A stretch of 64,000 nt of DNA from Plantago ovata (GCA_028274465.1 CM051457.1:30539313-30603312), one strand, 5' to 3'; shown: positions 1-11,397, numbered from the stretch's first letter. Translations and numbers: made by a program. The notes: generated by a model from the letters alone, not told the origin.

Positions 1-529
1 CTTCTTATGTCTAGATATGGATATAAAAATCCAAAGTCTAATCCGTTCTTGGCACGGTATAACATAGTGCTAGATTGGCCCATGTTTGAAGTTGCACGGA
101 CATTCGATTTTGTTGTCTATATATGATAACTGGATGCTTGTACGCTATAATGCATGTATATGGCTAATGAAGTTAAAAAGCAACATAATTTTGAGAGTTT
201 AAAATAGTTTAGACTTGGTGTCAAATTCTTGTAGGATGTAATTGATTAAATAAATTCATATATAGATTGGTATTACGACTTAATCTATGTTTAGTAAAGG
301 CTACAAAATTTTGAGCCATTAGGGTTTATATGTTTGGCCCGCATATAACCCTAAATTGTAAATCATGACATCAAGACATGTATCGCTCAGTATGCCTCTT
401 TATTCAACTGAACGTCAAGCAAAATTTTCTTCGTCTCTCTTATTATTCGGGTATTTTCCTGTCAAATCATAATTTCTTTCCTAACTTACACAGGCCAAAA
501 CCTAGCTAATTGCGGACTTGTATGCCGCC

Positions 530-688
530 GAAGGATAGATTTATCTGTCTCTAATTTAGAGACATATGAGTTCATTCGTCTCTAAATTAGAGACGGATAA
601 ATCTAATCGTCACTATTATCTCATCCGTCGCTAAATTCACCGATCCGTCGCAAAATAGAGACGGAAACGTGGTTGATTTCTTGTAGTG
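530..688. mobile_element. CACTA transposon terminus with subterminal repeats
   Basis: The stretch ends in TTTCTTGTAGTG, the reverse complement of the common plant CACTA terminus CACTACAAGAAA. Just inside it are inverted and direct copies of subterminal motifs (GTCTCTAAATTAGAGAC, CCGTCGCTAAATT, CCGTCGCAAAAT), the dense array that CACTA transposases bind. The opposite CACTACAAGAA end is not between position 1 and here, so the element either starts left of the window or has lost that end. No transposase coding sequence is seen. Confidence 0.7.
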
Positions 689-837
689 CAATCCATACTA
701 GCTAGTAAGGCCGAGAACAAAGCAAGATAGAAACCAATTAATTTGTAATTAAGAGAATGTAACCCTACTCTACTATTTCGATTATCAAATTTGTTGTCGA
801 GTTCAAGATACAATAGAACCCTACTATCAAATGTATC

Positions 838-945
838 GTGGTTTACTCAATTCGATGTAAGGTTTGGAGTTCAAAGATCGCACCTATGGCGGTGGTTTAC
901 TCAATTCGATGTAAGGTTTGGAGTTCAAAGATCGCACCTATGGCG
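838..945. repeat. Two tandem copies of a 54-bp unit
   Basis: Copies lie at 838-891 and 892-945 and appear identical, so the duplication is recent. The unit length is a multiple of three, which keeps a short frame open, but nothing else supports coding. Confidence 0.9.
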
Positions 946-999
946 ACAGGATGTGGACCTAGTATCCCCTTAACTAATTTGCACAAGTCACATAAAAGC

Positions 1000-1122
1000 A
1001 GGACCTGATAGGTCTACTAGACGATAGAAGTTTGTAGGACACATCCATTTAAAAATATCTAGGACCTGATAGGTCTACTAGACGGATCGAAGTTTGTAGG
1101 ACATATCCATTTAAAAATATCT
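1000..1122. repeat. Two tandem copies of a 61-bp unit
   Basis: Copies at 1000-1060 and 1061-1122 both begin AGGACCTGATAGGTCTACTA and end AAAAATATCT, with a few substitutions and a one-base indel. The flanks from 1123 to 1848 hold AT-rich sequence with no gene or element I recognise. Confidence 0.85.
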
Positions 1123-1848
1123 ATTGGTTATGAGAGCTATAGAATTTGTAAATTACTAATTAATGTGATGTGTATTTAGTGACATAAGTACTTATCAATG
1201 TGAATGTTTTCTCGTTAGGCAAAGTATAAATAGTGTAGAACTCAATAGATCGGGGAATAAGGTAGCCGCCGTCTTTTTGCCCAAACTTGGTTAAAATGAT
1301 ACTATTAATGATTTGACCGGCGAGTCTATGAAAATAAATTATATTTTGATGTGGTGTTTATTTATATTTTACATTATTGATGTTAATAGTTGGTCAACTT
1401 ATCATAAATATAAATCTCTAGTCCTCTAACAAGCTCTAGCTCTCTAGAATAGAAATTAACCAGGAGAATTTTGAGTCCTCATTTTCTCATTGCCACCCAA
1501 ATGTTTACGATATATAGTAGGTGATATTACGCACTTCGCTACACGCGTTATTTATTTTTAAACGAGTTTTGAATAGTAGTATTACTAATAAGTTTTTTGG
1601 TCCAATGGTTTCATATAGAATGTATTATGCTATTTATACTTGCAATGTTTCCTTTACCTTTACGTGAGGTTTTATTTTATATGATTGTGGCTATCAAGCA
1701 CATACTGTTCTAATGTTTGTAGCTAGAAAAGTTAGAAACTTCTAAATTTTTCTAAGAAAAATTATTGAAATGCTGTTATACTTGTTTCTTTTTAATTCTA
1801 ATTTATAAGAAAGTAAATGAACCTGTACTACTATGTTGCAGTTGTAGC

Positions 1849-1981
1849 CAGGGGCGGAGGCCCAACAGAAAAAATTAAAGAAGAATTTTATGATTTTTCA
1901 ACTTTTACCCATCTCCGAACTTTAAAAAAATTATGTATATGTAAATTCGCCCCCCTAATCATAATTATTGTTCCGCCCCTG
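1849..1981. mobile_element. Short hAT-like MITE (CAGGGGCGGA ends)
   Basis: The ends are perfect inverted repeats, CAGGGGCGGA and TCCGCCCCTG. GTAGC lies directly outside both ends (1844-1848 and 1982-1986) and could be the remains of a target-site duplication. CAGGG ends and small size suit a non-autonomous hAT element. Five matching bases is shorter than the usual eight for hAT, so the superfamily call is tentative. Confidence 0.6.
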
Positions 1982-1989
1982 GTAGCTTT

Positions 1990-2493
1990 TTAGCTGAGAG
2001 CAACTGTTGATTTGTATCCTGAACTTTAGGCTTATCTTACTGAAGAAGCTCATATAGTCGTATATATAGCCCACACATTTCATTATGCATCTCGGATGGA
2101 CGTGAGTTCCTGATGAGTATTGGAATCAGGAGCAACTTTTATATGAGTTTAACATGGTTGCAAATTGAGGATTTTTACACTGTCAGATCGCTACTAGTAC
2201 TAGAGATATTCGAATAATAAAATTTCAGTCTTTTGTGCTAATTTGTGTACAATTCAGTCTTTCACATGATAGGGAACTAGGGCAGTAACCATATTATATA
2301 TACACAAACTCGAATACAATTGCGACCTCTATGTATACAATTGATTACACCCGTAACATCTAATATACAGTTAAATTATCGATAATCGAGGGACACAAGC
2401 TAATTAGTAAGGATCTCCACAATCAACTCTGGTAAAGGGTAGTACTCCTGCACGAGCAAGTGAGCACTGTACGAGTAATTACGTCCCTAGCAT
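1990..2493. other. 3' flank of the ERF gene
   Basis: AT-rich downstream region of the minus-strand ERF gene. From 2398 to 2516 there are two related segments containing TAATTAG-AAGGA and GAGCAAG motifs, apparently a local duplication of the end of the coding region. No other gene is visible. Confidence 0.4.
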
Positions 2494-3237
2494 CTAATTA
2501 GCAAGGACCTGCCAAATCAACTCCGGGTCGAACGACGGCATCCGAGCAAGCGAGCACCCATCACTCTCCCCCATCGGACACACCGACACCGATGCCACCG
2601 AATCTCCGCCTCTCCTTAACCCTTCTTCCACACCCATAACACTGCTACTAGAACTACTAACCTCAGCACTAGCATTGCCATTATCCAACGATTTCTTCGA
2701 ATTCATTTTCGCTCTCTTCTCCCGCTTAACCTTCTGGCAAATAGCCTGAATCTTAGCATCCACCGCACCCTTAATAACATGCGCTTCGTCTCCCAGCCCG
2801 ACTTTACGCGGATCATGCAAGTTCGGAAAGTTGAGCCTCGCATATGCTCCACGCAGCTTAAACGCCGCCCTGTCATAGGCGTAAGCCGCTGCTTCCGCAC
2901 TGTCGTAAGTTCCGAGCCAAACTCGCATTCTGTTCTGTGGGAGCCTAATCTCTGCAACCCATTTGCCCCACTGTCTCTGTCGAACTCCCCTGTAAAGCTT
3001 ATCGTTCCTCTTCACTGGGGTTAAATATTTATTCGGGGTCAGTTCGTTTTCGGTAGAGAATTTGAGAAGCAGGTCTTTCTGGTTTTGATATACACAAGAG
3101 CCTAATGGTTGGTAAATCTGATTTTGTGTTTGGCAGTGTGTGAAGATTGTGTCCAGTGTGTTTGAGCATTTGCTGTTTAGTATTAGTTGTGACAGTGTGT
3201 GGCCTATTTGGGGAGAGTTTTCTTCCATTTTAGCCAT
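2494..3237 (-). CDS. ERF061-like: AP2/ERF transcription factor, DREB A-6 type (ERF061-like)
   Basis: This is a nuclear DNA-binding regulator of 247 residues with no intron, as is normal for the family. A single AP2/ERF domain spans about residues 81-138. It shows the YRG element ([20 protein letters not shown]) and the RAYD-type half ([19 protein letters not shown]). Val at domain position 14 (in WVAEI) places it with the DREB side rather than the Ala/Asp ERF side. The [20 protein letters not shown] core and the extreme C-terminus [11 protein letters not shown] match, from memory, Arabidopsis ERF061 (At1g64380, subgroup A-6). After the domain come a basic KREKRAK stretch and a Ser-rich run. 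The start at 3237 gives the longest frame; a second Met lies four codons in. It sits left of a GH9C2/LACS pair in the same order as in Arabidopsis. Target genes cannot be read from the sequence. Confidence 0.92.
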   Translation of the reverse strand: MAKMEENSPQIGHTLSQLILNSKCSNTLDTIFTHCQTQNQIYQPLGSCVYQNQKDLLLKFSTENELTPNKYLTPVKRNDKLYRGVRQRQWGKWVAEIRLPQNRMRVWLGTYDSAEAAAYAYDRAAFKLRGAYARLNFPNLHDPRKVGLGDEAHVIKGAVDAKIQAICQKVKREKRAKMNSKKSLDNGNASAEVSSSSSSVMGVEEGLRRGGDSVASVSVCPMGESDGCSLARMPSFDPELIWQVLAN

Positions 3238-3571
3238 TTTTTGTTTACTTCAAAAACAGGGGAAAACAGGGGAAAAACAGGGGATGTTAAAAGTTGCCTC
3301 TTTTCCTGATTAACAAGCTGAAGTTCTTGGTTTTACTTGTGTTGAGGAGAAGATCATAAGGAAAATATGAAATGGGTGAGCCGAAATGTTGGAAACAAGA
3401 GGATTAAAGAAGTGAGAATTCAATAATGGAGAAGATAGAAATTAAGAAAGAAATAGAAAAAAGTCAGAGCAAGATTTGGGTTTGATTGATCGATGTACTG
3501 TATGTATTGGACTGGTGTTGGATAAAAAGATTTGTAGGATATGTGTGAATGGTTGAGGTACAAAATTTGGG

Positions 3572-3580
3572 TTATATATA
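3572..3580 (-). promoter_or_regulatory. Putative TATA box of the ERF gene
   Basis: On the minus strand TATATATAA lies about 335 bp upstream of the ERF start codon. It is the best TATA-like site there and implies a 5' leader of roughly 300 nt. This is inferred from position only. Confidence 0.4.
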
Positions 3581-4165
3581 GTATACTACGTAGGTGCAAT
3601 GCAAAGTGAGAAGGATCTATCTCAATCGAGTCCCATACTTGGAAGTGGTTGGCATTTATTATCCTGAGATAAGCTTCAGATTTGTACAACCATGGAAGCA
3701 AAGACTTTTGTGCTACGTAAACATGCCACATTGTCATGGGATATCATGGGAATAGAAACCAACCATGAACCCTGTTTCCAAACCCCAAACTTACTAGTAT
3801 CTTTTCAGGGATTTACGGTGTTTGAGAGTGGACTCTTGGCAGTGGTCACTGATTTTGGTTCCTTTGGCTTTACCTTTCAACTGTAGACAAAAAAAAGGTT
3901 AACACTGTTAGTTAAATTTAACGGAATGTAAAATTAATGGGATGATTTTAAAAATATAAGGGGTGAATCACCTTTAAAAATAACATAGAGGGATAATCGG
4001 CTCTTTGTAGAAAATTTAATATAAATTGTCAAAAAGCATGATCGTAGAATAAATGGAGGGGTGTGAGGTGTAACCAAAAGAGAAATACCGCGAGCGGTGG
4101 TGATTTCCAAAAAATATTTCAAACTTTATTTTATGGGTTTGATGTGTAAGCTGTTGAGTAATACT
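3581..4165. other. ERF upstream region with repeat-like stretch
   Basis: No gene is seen. At 3893-3930 a GGTTAACACTGTTAGTTAAA motif resembles the terminal repeat of the MULE at 18.0-19.1 kb (GTTAACTAACG and AACGGTCCGTTAGTTAACC), so a decayed relative of that element may lie here. Confidence 0.3.
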
Positions 4166-4564
4166 GTTTGGCACTCTTTTAGAATTCATTTAGAGCCAAA
4201 CCTTTAAACATGAATAGTGATTCATTTTAGAGGAGTGGAGAAAAATTGTATTTGGATGAATTTTTAGAAGAAATAGATGTATAGGGTAGGATAATGATGA
4301 TGATTAAAAAAAATGTTTTTTGTTTGGTACCAGGTACAGAAATTGAGGAGAATGGAGGGTATCGATGATATGGATATGGAGGGTGAGTGTAAAAATGAAG
4401 GGTGGAGATTTTATTGGATTATAAGCTAGATAGAGAAATGGATTGGATAAAAAAAACGGTAAAATTCTTAAAACGTGAACAGTAAAACCCAAGGCGTTAA
4501 AAGAGAGACAAACAACCTAACGTTTTAGGCGCTCTAAAACATTTTGGCTAAAAGAGAGCCAAAC
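4166..4564. mobile_element. MITE with GTTTGGC inverted ends
   Basis: The left end GTTTGGCACTCTTTTAGA and right end GCTAAAAGAGAGCCAAAC form an imperfect terminal inverted repeat around about 400 bp of AT-rich DNA. No clear target duplication was found, so the superfamily is left open. Confidence 0.5.
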
Positions 4565-4698
4565 ATCGTCTTAGTATTTGTGATGAACCCATGGAAGAAA
4601 ATCACCATTTTTTATTTTTGTGTTTAGTTTCCTAAATTTGCACCGAATGGTGTTCATCTTACATGGTATTGGCTAGAGTTCTTTCGGTAACTCATAAC

Positions 4699-5054
4699 CA
4701 GGGGCGAAAGCATGTTGAGGGTGGGTAGGGCCTACCCATATATATATAGTGTGTGAGTGTGTATTTTAGTGTAAAAAAATAATTTATTTGTATATTTTCA
4801 AAATAAATTCAATATGTGTCTACCCAATATTGTTTGTTAATTTTAAATGTTGTAAATGAGCTAATTTTTCAATAAAATTTGACTATATTAGTCATAAATT
4901 CAATAAAATTCTCTAATTTTACAAAAAAAAAATAATTATATTGGTAAAAATTCCAACAAAATTTTCTTTCAAAAATTTTGTTTATCATTATTAAGTAAAA
5001 AATTTTTTTTACAAATTTGGCCCTAAGCATTTGCGAATTCTGATTTCATCCCTG
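4699..5054. mobile_element. hAT-type MITE with 8-bp target duplication
   Basis: The element begins CAGGGGCGAAAGC and ends in GATTTCATCCCTG, inverted ends of the CAGGG hAT type. It is flanked by CTCATAAC (4691-4698) and CTCGTAAC (5055-5062), an 8-bp target duplication with one change. The interior is AT-rich and non-coding. From 5063 to 5343 I see only AT-rich sequence with a small TTATGCACTAT duplication. Confidence 0.75.
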
Positions 5055-5343
5055 CTCGTAACCTTTAAAATCTGACTTCTCGCTAGGGAGAAGATACACT
5101 AGACAAAGAAGGGTGGCCAAAAGTGTAGTTGCGCCCGTAACAAGTATTGAGTGTTGTTTGTCCAACGAGATTATCATCTTTTCTATACAATTTTGGTAGA
5201 ATTTTGATAGCCATGCATTACTTATGCACTATTCTCTTTACTTATGCACTATCTCTTAATCCCTAAGTAAATTATCTTTTACATTTAATCCAATATACAT
5301 TGTGTCATACCTTAGTTCGTATAAATAATAGTCGATAGTTTAC

Positions 5344-5976
5344 GTAATCATAAAACTTACAATAACAACTAAACTACCAAGAACCAGCTGCACCTAATCA
5401 AACACAAAACACACAATCGACCAGAAAACAGAGCAAGAAAACAAGCAAGAACGGAACACAAGAATTTTAACGTGGTTTAGTTGTAAAAAACCTACGTCCA
5501 CGGAGATCAACCAACTTCACTATATTATCTCAATCTTTATTACAAGTCACTAACAGTATCTAAGAAACACGAACCAATATGTCCCTCAAAACTAGAACCT
5601 ATAATATCGATAATATATATAACCCTTCGAAGTAGTCGAACCGTGCCTTCAAGCTGTGTGTAATCGTCCGCCACCAAATTATATCCAGATTACTCCCAAA
5701 GTTGCTTCTAGATCATGCAAAGACCATATGTCGAACTTATCTAAATTATATATATCTTCAATCCGCATCTTATCAATCTGCCGATCCTGGTGAACAATTG
5801 AACTAATCAATTGTCGTGTTTAATTTGTTTAATTGGTCTTGAGCATACAGTCTTACTCTCTTTATATATAGCTTCCAAATTGCAGTTAAACCTAAAAGGA
5901 TTTAATATCGAAATAATAATAATTCCTTTTATGATTGTAATCGAATTTCAGAGTTGATTCAACACCTAACCCAACA
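5344..5976 (-). mobile_element. LTR remnant, Copia-like, minus strand
   Basis: Read on the minus strand it starts TGTTGGGTTAGGTG near 5976. It then carries a U5-like block (TCCGTGGACGTAGG, AAACCACGTTAAAAT) of the kind common near the 3' end of Copia LTRs. The inner end is not sharply defined and no matching target duplication was found, so it is an old fragment. From 5977 to 6635 there is no recognisable gene. Confidence 0.5.
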
Positions 5977-6640
5977 CATATGTGTTTGTGCCGACTCTAC
6001 AAATATCTACAAATAAATATGATATATGAAAAGTATGTGTGAAAAATGAGTTGGGGTTACATGCGGCAATATTGTTAAGAAAGAATGGAAATTGGTAGTT
6101 GGATTAATAATATATAGAAAGTGTAGTTTTATTTTTGTTTCTTATGGAGGACATGACGGGTTCATTAATTATTCACATTTCACCCAACAACGCCAAATGG
6201 TGGTCCTGAACTATTATTATTATTATTATTGGATTTCTCTATCTATCTCGGATAATAATATTTTAAATCGGTTCGAGTTTACTGCTAACTTTACTGTAGC
6301 AATATTGTGAGCTCCACTAAGAGACTGACACGTGGCTAACAAAATTCCTTTTATTTATTCTCCCTTTCACGTCTATAGACAGGAAAAAAAAAGTAATAAT
6401 ATAATTTTAAAAAAACATACTTCTTCTTCCCCAATTTGCAAACTTACAAATAAAATTTCAACGATTCCGTCTGATTTCTGGGTTTACTTCTCGGTCTGAT
6501 TTGCAACACTACTCCAATTCTACCAATTCGCTACTCTTCCAAGTCGCCTTTAAGAATTGCCCTTAATTTGAGATTTAAAACATAAATTAGAATTACGTTA
6601 AAACTTCACTTTCAGACCTCTACTCATCGTTAAGTATGAT

Positions 6641-7433
6641 ATCGGTGGGGTTAGTAAAAACGGGAATCTCGGTGGGTTAGTAAGAAATGAAAATCACGTC
6701 GGGATTAGTGAAAACGGGAATCACGGTGGGGGTTAGTAAAAATGAGAAATCCGGTGGGGTTAGTAAAAACAGGAATCACGCCGGGGTTAGTGAAAATGGG
6801 AATCCGGGTGGGTTAGTAAGAAACGAGAATTGCGTCGGATTTAGTGCAAACGGAAATCACGGTGGTGTTAGTAAAAATGGGAATCCTGTTGGGGTTAGTG
6901 AAAAACGGGAATCACGTCGGGATTAGTGAAAATGGGAATTCCGGTGGGGTTAGTAAGAAACGGAAATCACAATGGGGTTAGTAAAATGAGAATCACGGCG
7001 GGGTTAGTAAAAATGAGAATCACGGTGGGGTTAGTAAAAATGAGAATCACAGTGGGGTTAGTAAAAATGATAATCGCGGTGGGGTTAGTAAGAATGGAAA
7101 TCCCGATGGGGTTAGTAAAAAAAAGGGAATCACGTCGGGGTTAGTGAAAACGGGATTCATGGTGGGATTAGTGAAAATGGACATCACGATTGGGTTAGTA
7201 AAAATGGAATCAGGGTGGGGTTCGTAAAAACGGGAATCTCAGTGGGGTTAGTAAGAAACAGGAATCACGACGTGTGTTTTGGATTCAGACCGAGGATCGA
7301 CATTGCCTAAACCCTAACACCCAGTTGAAATCTGTAAAAATGGGAATCCGATGGGATTAGTAAAAACGAAAATCCCGGTGGGGTTAGTAAGAAACGGGAA
7401 TTACAACGGGGTTAATAAAAACCGAATCACTGT
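6641..7433. repeat. Minisatellite array A (about 24-28 bp unit)
   Basis: About 27 degenerate copies of a unit close to GGGGTTAGTAAAAACGGGAA followed by TCACGGT. Variants alternate AAAAACGGG, AAAAATGGG and AAGAAACGGG. A non-repeat segment interrupts it at about 7270-7330. Short open frames within it are by-products of the period. Confidence 0.9.
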
Positions 7434-7515
7434 GGGGTACATATCACGAGGATCCCTAGGGGAACGGGTCATCACTGTGGGGTACATATCACGGGGATCC
7501 CTAGGGGAATGGATC
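7426..7515. repeat. Tandem duplication, 45-bp period
   Basis: ATCACTGTGGGGTACATATC begins each copy, followed by CACGRGGATCCCTAGGGGAA. It directly abuts the end of minisatellite array A and shares its ATCACTGTGGGG junction. From 7516 to 8232 there is low-copy DNA without a recognisable gene. Confidence 0.8.
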
Positions 7516-8232
7516 ATATTAGTAGTAGTATGACACGATTTATAGAATCCGTCGATTTAGAGTAAGGAGATTTTTTATGCCTAAGAATTTCAATTAGGGA
7601 GAATTTACTTCTATCAAAACCCGAGTCCGACCCAGTTCGATCGTCAAAACCCGGATCCAACCCACCCGCTACTCACCTCAATTTTTTTTCAGTTCATTCA
7701 TGAACGTCGTTGACGCCCTCTATCCTAAGAGCTTTAGGATCGAGGTTACCAAATGTCCTGCATGTTTGGCTAGCTAGGTTGACGTCCGAGAGAAAGACCT
7801 GGATCAAAAATGATTCTGTTACTGGGAATTTGGGAATGCTCCGTCGACCAATCGAAGAGGTGCTGGAGCAAAAACTCTCTGTGATCATTACATAATCACG
7901 CTGACAAACAGAGAAGACCCCACCAAAGATCAATTAATCTTTTGGTGCAAAATGACAATCTGTTCCATGTGGCATACATGGTAAAAAAAATGCTCAAAAC
8001 AATGGTGTTTGGAGGTTTTCAAGTGGTTCTGATATTCCACATCATCTACTTGACGGGACTGAGATCACGGAAAATTGAAAGGGAACTACCTCAATGCTAA
8101 ACGCAGGATGATATTCCGAGGTAATAGAGATCTATGTTAGCATGAATTTTCCAAGACATGGTCAATTTTGACCATGACGAAGGAAATACAGAGGATATGC
8201 GGGTGACTTTTCTTAGGGCTTCTCCCTTAATT

Positions 8233-8319
8233 GGGACTTTCAGTCCCATAAGGCTCTGCTGGAGAGCCTTGTGAGCAACAAATTTTTGCTGTTCACCTCA
8301 AACATAACTTGTTGCTCAC
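8233..8319. repeat. Cluster of three stem-loops
   Basis: Three consecutive perfect inverted repeats: GGGACT/AGTCCC (8233-8247), AGGCTCT/AGAGCCT (8251-8269) and GTGAGCAAC/GTTGCTCAC (8271-8279 with 8311-8319). A pyrimidine-rich tract follows at once. The layout is repeated at 11.8-12.1 kb. Confidence 0.7.
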
Positions 8320-8515
8320 ATTGTTTTTCTTTTTTCTTTTTTTGTTTTTTTTTCTCATTTTGTTTTTTATATCCTTTTTGTTTTTTCATTTCTTTCTTTT
8401 TTTTCTTTTTCTTTTCCACTTCCTTTTTCTTCTTTCCTTGCTAGTCTCTCGATCTTTCATCATTTTTTCTTTTTCATTTCTTTCTTTTGTTTTCTTTTCC
8501 ACTTCTTTTCTTGTA
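8320..8515. repeat. Polypyrimidine tract
   Basis: About 195 bp almost wholly C and T on the plus strand. The open frame across it is Phe/Leu/Ser only and is not a credible protein. AT-rich DNA with a run of 15 A (about 8641-8655) follows to 8690. Confidence 0.85.
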
Positions 8516-8691
8516 AATTTCCATTTATTCTATAATATTTGTAAAAAATAAAATACACTTATTCAATAAATCATTTAGTAACTTATATTACAACTAAAAA
8601 TAATACACCCTTACATAATAATAAAATTACAAATCTTAACAAAAAAAAAAAAAAACTCCTGAAATTTAAAATAGGTACACGACAACATTGT

Positions 8692-8997
8692 TTAACTTCT
8701 AAAATAATTCCATGTATGCTTGATCATGTCCCTTTGCAACACCAATGCCTTACCTTTATTAGTTAGTTTCATTCTTGTCTCGACATGATTTTTCCATGTC
8801 CATGGAACATTGTGTAGAGGTTCCACGAAATACTTATCTATTTGATCATATTCTTTCATAACATGTGCAACATACTTGTGATATTCATCCTCCACGATCA
8901 TACTGACAGAAACTATCGGACTAAAAAGATGTACAAGACAATCATGATTTGGATGCTTGGGGGAGGACAAGTTACCAAGAGGCTGAATGAGGTGCAT
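8692..8997 (-). other. Unidentified open frame between minisatellite arrays
   Basis: A 101-codon frame with a balanced, protein-like composition, including EDEYHKYVAHVMKEYDQIDK and a Trp- and charge-rich C-terminal half. I do not recognise the family. It lies between two related minisatellite arrays, which suggests a captured or transposon-derived fragment. No splice sites or promoter were established. Confidence 0.2.
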
Positions 8998-9289
8998 TGG
9001 GGCTGGATCAACAACTTGGCTTATTTATCTAAAGTCGTTTACAAAGCATTCTAGTTCCATGGTGAGACCGGAAATTAAAGATGATTGTTATGTGAGCTTT
9101 GAAGATCTTAGCCAAGGAAAAGTAATGGTTGTTCTGAAATTTCGAAAGAATGAGGAGGTGGAGCAGTGAACATGTTTCTTAGCTAAAAAGATTGTGTTGT
9201 TACGAGCGAATTCCTAGAAATAAAAATAAAGTGAAAAAATTTAAAACTATAAAAGCATTATCATACTAAGAAAATATTCTCTTAATCTA

Positions 9290-9790
9290 AGAAATGAAAA
9301 TCACGTAGGAGTTAGGGAAAACGGAAATCACGGTGGGGGTTAGTAAAAATGGAAAATCCGGTGGGTTTAGTAAGAAACAGGAATCACGTCGGAGTTAGTC
9401 AAAATGGAAATCCCGGTGGGTTAGTAAGAAATGAGAATCGCATCGGATTTAGTGAAAACGGGAATCACGATGGTGTTAGTAAAAATGGGAATCCTGGTGG
9501 GGTTAGTAAAAACGGGAATCACGTTGGGGTTAGTGAAAACGGGAATCCCGATGGTTAGTAAGAAACGGGAATCGCGCCTGGTTTAGTGAAAATGGAAATC
9601 ACGGTGGGTTAGTAAAAATGGGAATCCCGGTGGACTTAGTAAAAAACGGGAATCACGTCGGGCTTAGTGAAAACTGAAATCCCAGCGGGGTTAGTGAAAA
9701 TGGGAATCACGACGGGGTTAGTGAAAACGGGAATCACGGTGGGGTTAGAAAAAACAGAATCACGACGAGATTAGTAAAAACGGGAATCTC
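9290..9790. repeat. Minisatellite array B, same family as array A
   Basis: About 19 degenerate copies of the same GGGTTAGTAAAAACGGGAATC unit as at 6.6-7.4 kb, in the same orientation. The two arrays bracket about 1.8 kb of unrelated sequence. Confidence 0.9.
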
Positions 9791-9792
9791 GA

Positions 9793-9937
9793 ATTGTACG
9801 ATCGTACTCAATGGACGTAAGGTCTGAGTAAGGTCCAAAACATGTCAAATCACACTTTGATATATATCAAGTATCATACAAATACGACAATGTGATTCTT
9901 CTATGATATTACGGATTGTACGATCGTACTCAATGGA
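9793..9937. repeat. Direct repeat pair with GTACGATCGTAC palindrome
   Basis: A 23-bp segment at 9793-9815 recurs identically at 9915-9937, 122 bp apart. Each copy contains the perfect palindrome GTACGATCGTAC. Confidence 0.8.
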
Positions 9938-10019
9938 AATATTTCGTAATAATCTCATAATTCTTCTGTGATATTATACACATATATATGAATCATCATA
10001 TTCTATAAGTTTATTTCAA

Positions 10020-10900
10020 AATTATTTATAACAATAAATGTATTCGACGGGTCAATTTTGTAATAATATAAAAAACTAATTGTGCTCGACAGGTCTAATT
10101 TGGCGGAACTATTGTATAGATTATCACTGTTACGACGGGATTATTATTAATAATCTAAACAAATGATTGTAATCAGTTGATTATTCGCCTAACAATATCA
10201 TAATTATTTAGAATATTAATTGTGTTTTGACGGATCTAATGCATAGTTAAAAGCTATCTAGTTCGACGGGTTTGTTAGTCTAGAGCACTAATTGCAATTC
10301 ACGTGTATATTACACAATAATTTAGAACACTAAATGCTTTCAACGAGTCTTTCTGACCAATTAGTTGTTCTCGGCTAAACTATGCACTTTATCTGATTAT
10401 GTTTTGCCAGGTGGTGTTATGTACTAACTGCTAAGTTAGTTTTAGAAGTCTAATTGTGTTCCACGAAGGTTGTATTACGCAATAGTTTACAGCACTAACT
10501 CTGTTGCAGGAAATTTGAAACACTAATTGCACTCGACAGTTTTAGGCACTTCATCTTCTTATGTTTTGATGGAATGGTATTCACTAGAGTATCATGTGTG
10601 TAAAATTTTGCCAGATATTGTTATGTGCTAATTGTTTAGTTAGTTTTCACTCTCAATACGTTCAACATGTCTATTTCACAATAGCTTAAAAAACTAACTG
10701 CGCTCCACGGGTGTATTACACAATAGTTTAGATCACTAACTACACTCGTTGGGTCTATTTCATAATAATATTTTAGAGTAATAATTGAATTCGACGGGTT
10801 TATGCATTTCATCTACTTATGATTTGTTGGATCTGTTCAATATCAGTATCATTAGTGTAAAACTGTGTCAGGTATTGTTATCTCCTAACTTCTAAGTTAG
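10020..10900. repeat. Degenerate tandem repeat, roughly 60-bp period
   Basis: Motifs such as CTAATTGCACTCGACGGGTC and ATTACACAATAGTTTAGA recur at about 50-70 bp spacing across the interval with strong divergence. It looks like an old minisatellite. No coding sequence is seen between 9940 and 11090. Confidence 0.6.
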
Positions 10901-11093
10901 TTTTCACATTACATTTAAATATTGCCAAATTTCAAAATTTTCATTTTCCACCAAACCCTTCATTTCCAACTCGAATTAATAATGTTAGGTGTACTCTTTA
11001 TGAATTTCGTCCTATACTCCACTGAAACTAGCCATAAATCCCTGAATTGATATATTAGCTTGATGGAACATCTTAACTTATAAGCTATAGTCC

Positions 11094-11397
11094 TGTAACG
11101 ACCCGGCCCACTAACGGGCTGAGACCCAGCCCAACGGGCCGGCAAGGTTATTCATGGGTGCTCTCCGGGGTGATATGCTGGCCCCACAGACCAACACGGG
11201 TTCTAATCCGCGTACTTTGTCCTCACTCGTGCGCGCACCGGGAACTTCCCAGTGGGTCACCCATCCTAGAATTGCTTCAGAGCAAGCACGCTTAACTCTG
11301 AAATTCTTATAGCTGGATTCCCGAAAAGAAAGGTGCACCTTGTTGGTATGAGTAGCGTTCTCAACCCTTTTAAGCCTCTGAAATTTGGGGCGTTACA
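11094..11397 (-). mobile_element. Cassandra-type TRIM solo LTR with 5S rRNA-like segment
   Basis: The 304-bp unit begins TGTAACGACCCGG and ends GGGGCGTTACA. It is flanked by a perfect 5-bp target duplication AGTCC (11089-11093 and 11398-11402), so it is a complete solo LTR. The minus strand carries 5S rRNA-related sequence (GAGTTAAGCGTGCTTG and AGGATGGGTGACCCACTGGG), the hallmark of Cassandra elements, whose LTRs hold a 5S-like Pol III promoter. A perfect duplication points to a fairly recent insertion. Confidence 0.88.

Noticed and set aside
6687-7144. Repetitive Gly/Val/Asn/Lys frames
   Set aside because: They are by-products of the GGGTTAGTAAAAACGGG minisatellite, with no start context or conserved domain.
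8309-8551. Phe/Leu-rich frame resembling a membrane protein
   Set aside because: It is the polypyrimidine tract read in frame; composition alone explains the hydrophobicity.
6641-9790. GGGTTAG motifs suggesting interstitial telomere repeats
   Set aside because: The motif occurs once per unit of about 24-28 bp; there are no adjacent TTTAGGG heptamers.
11111-11338. Frame across the GC-rich segment at 11.1-11.3 kb
   Set aside because: It lies entirely in the Cassandra solo LTR over the 5S-like sequence.
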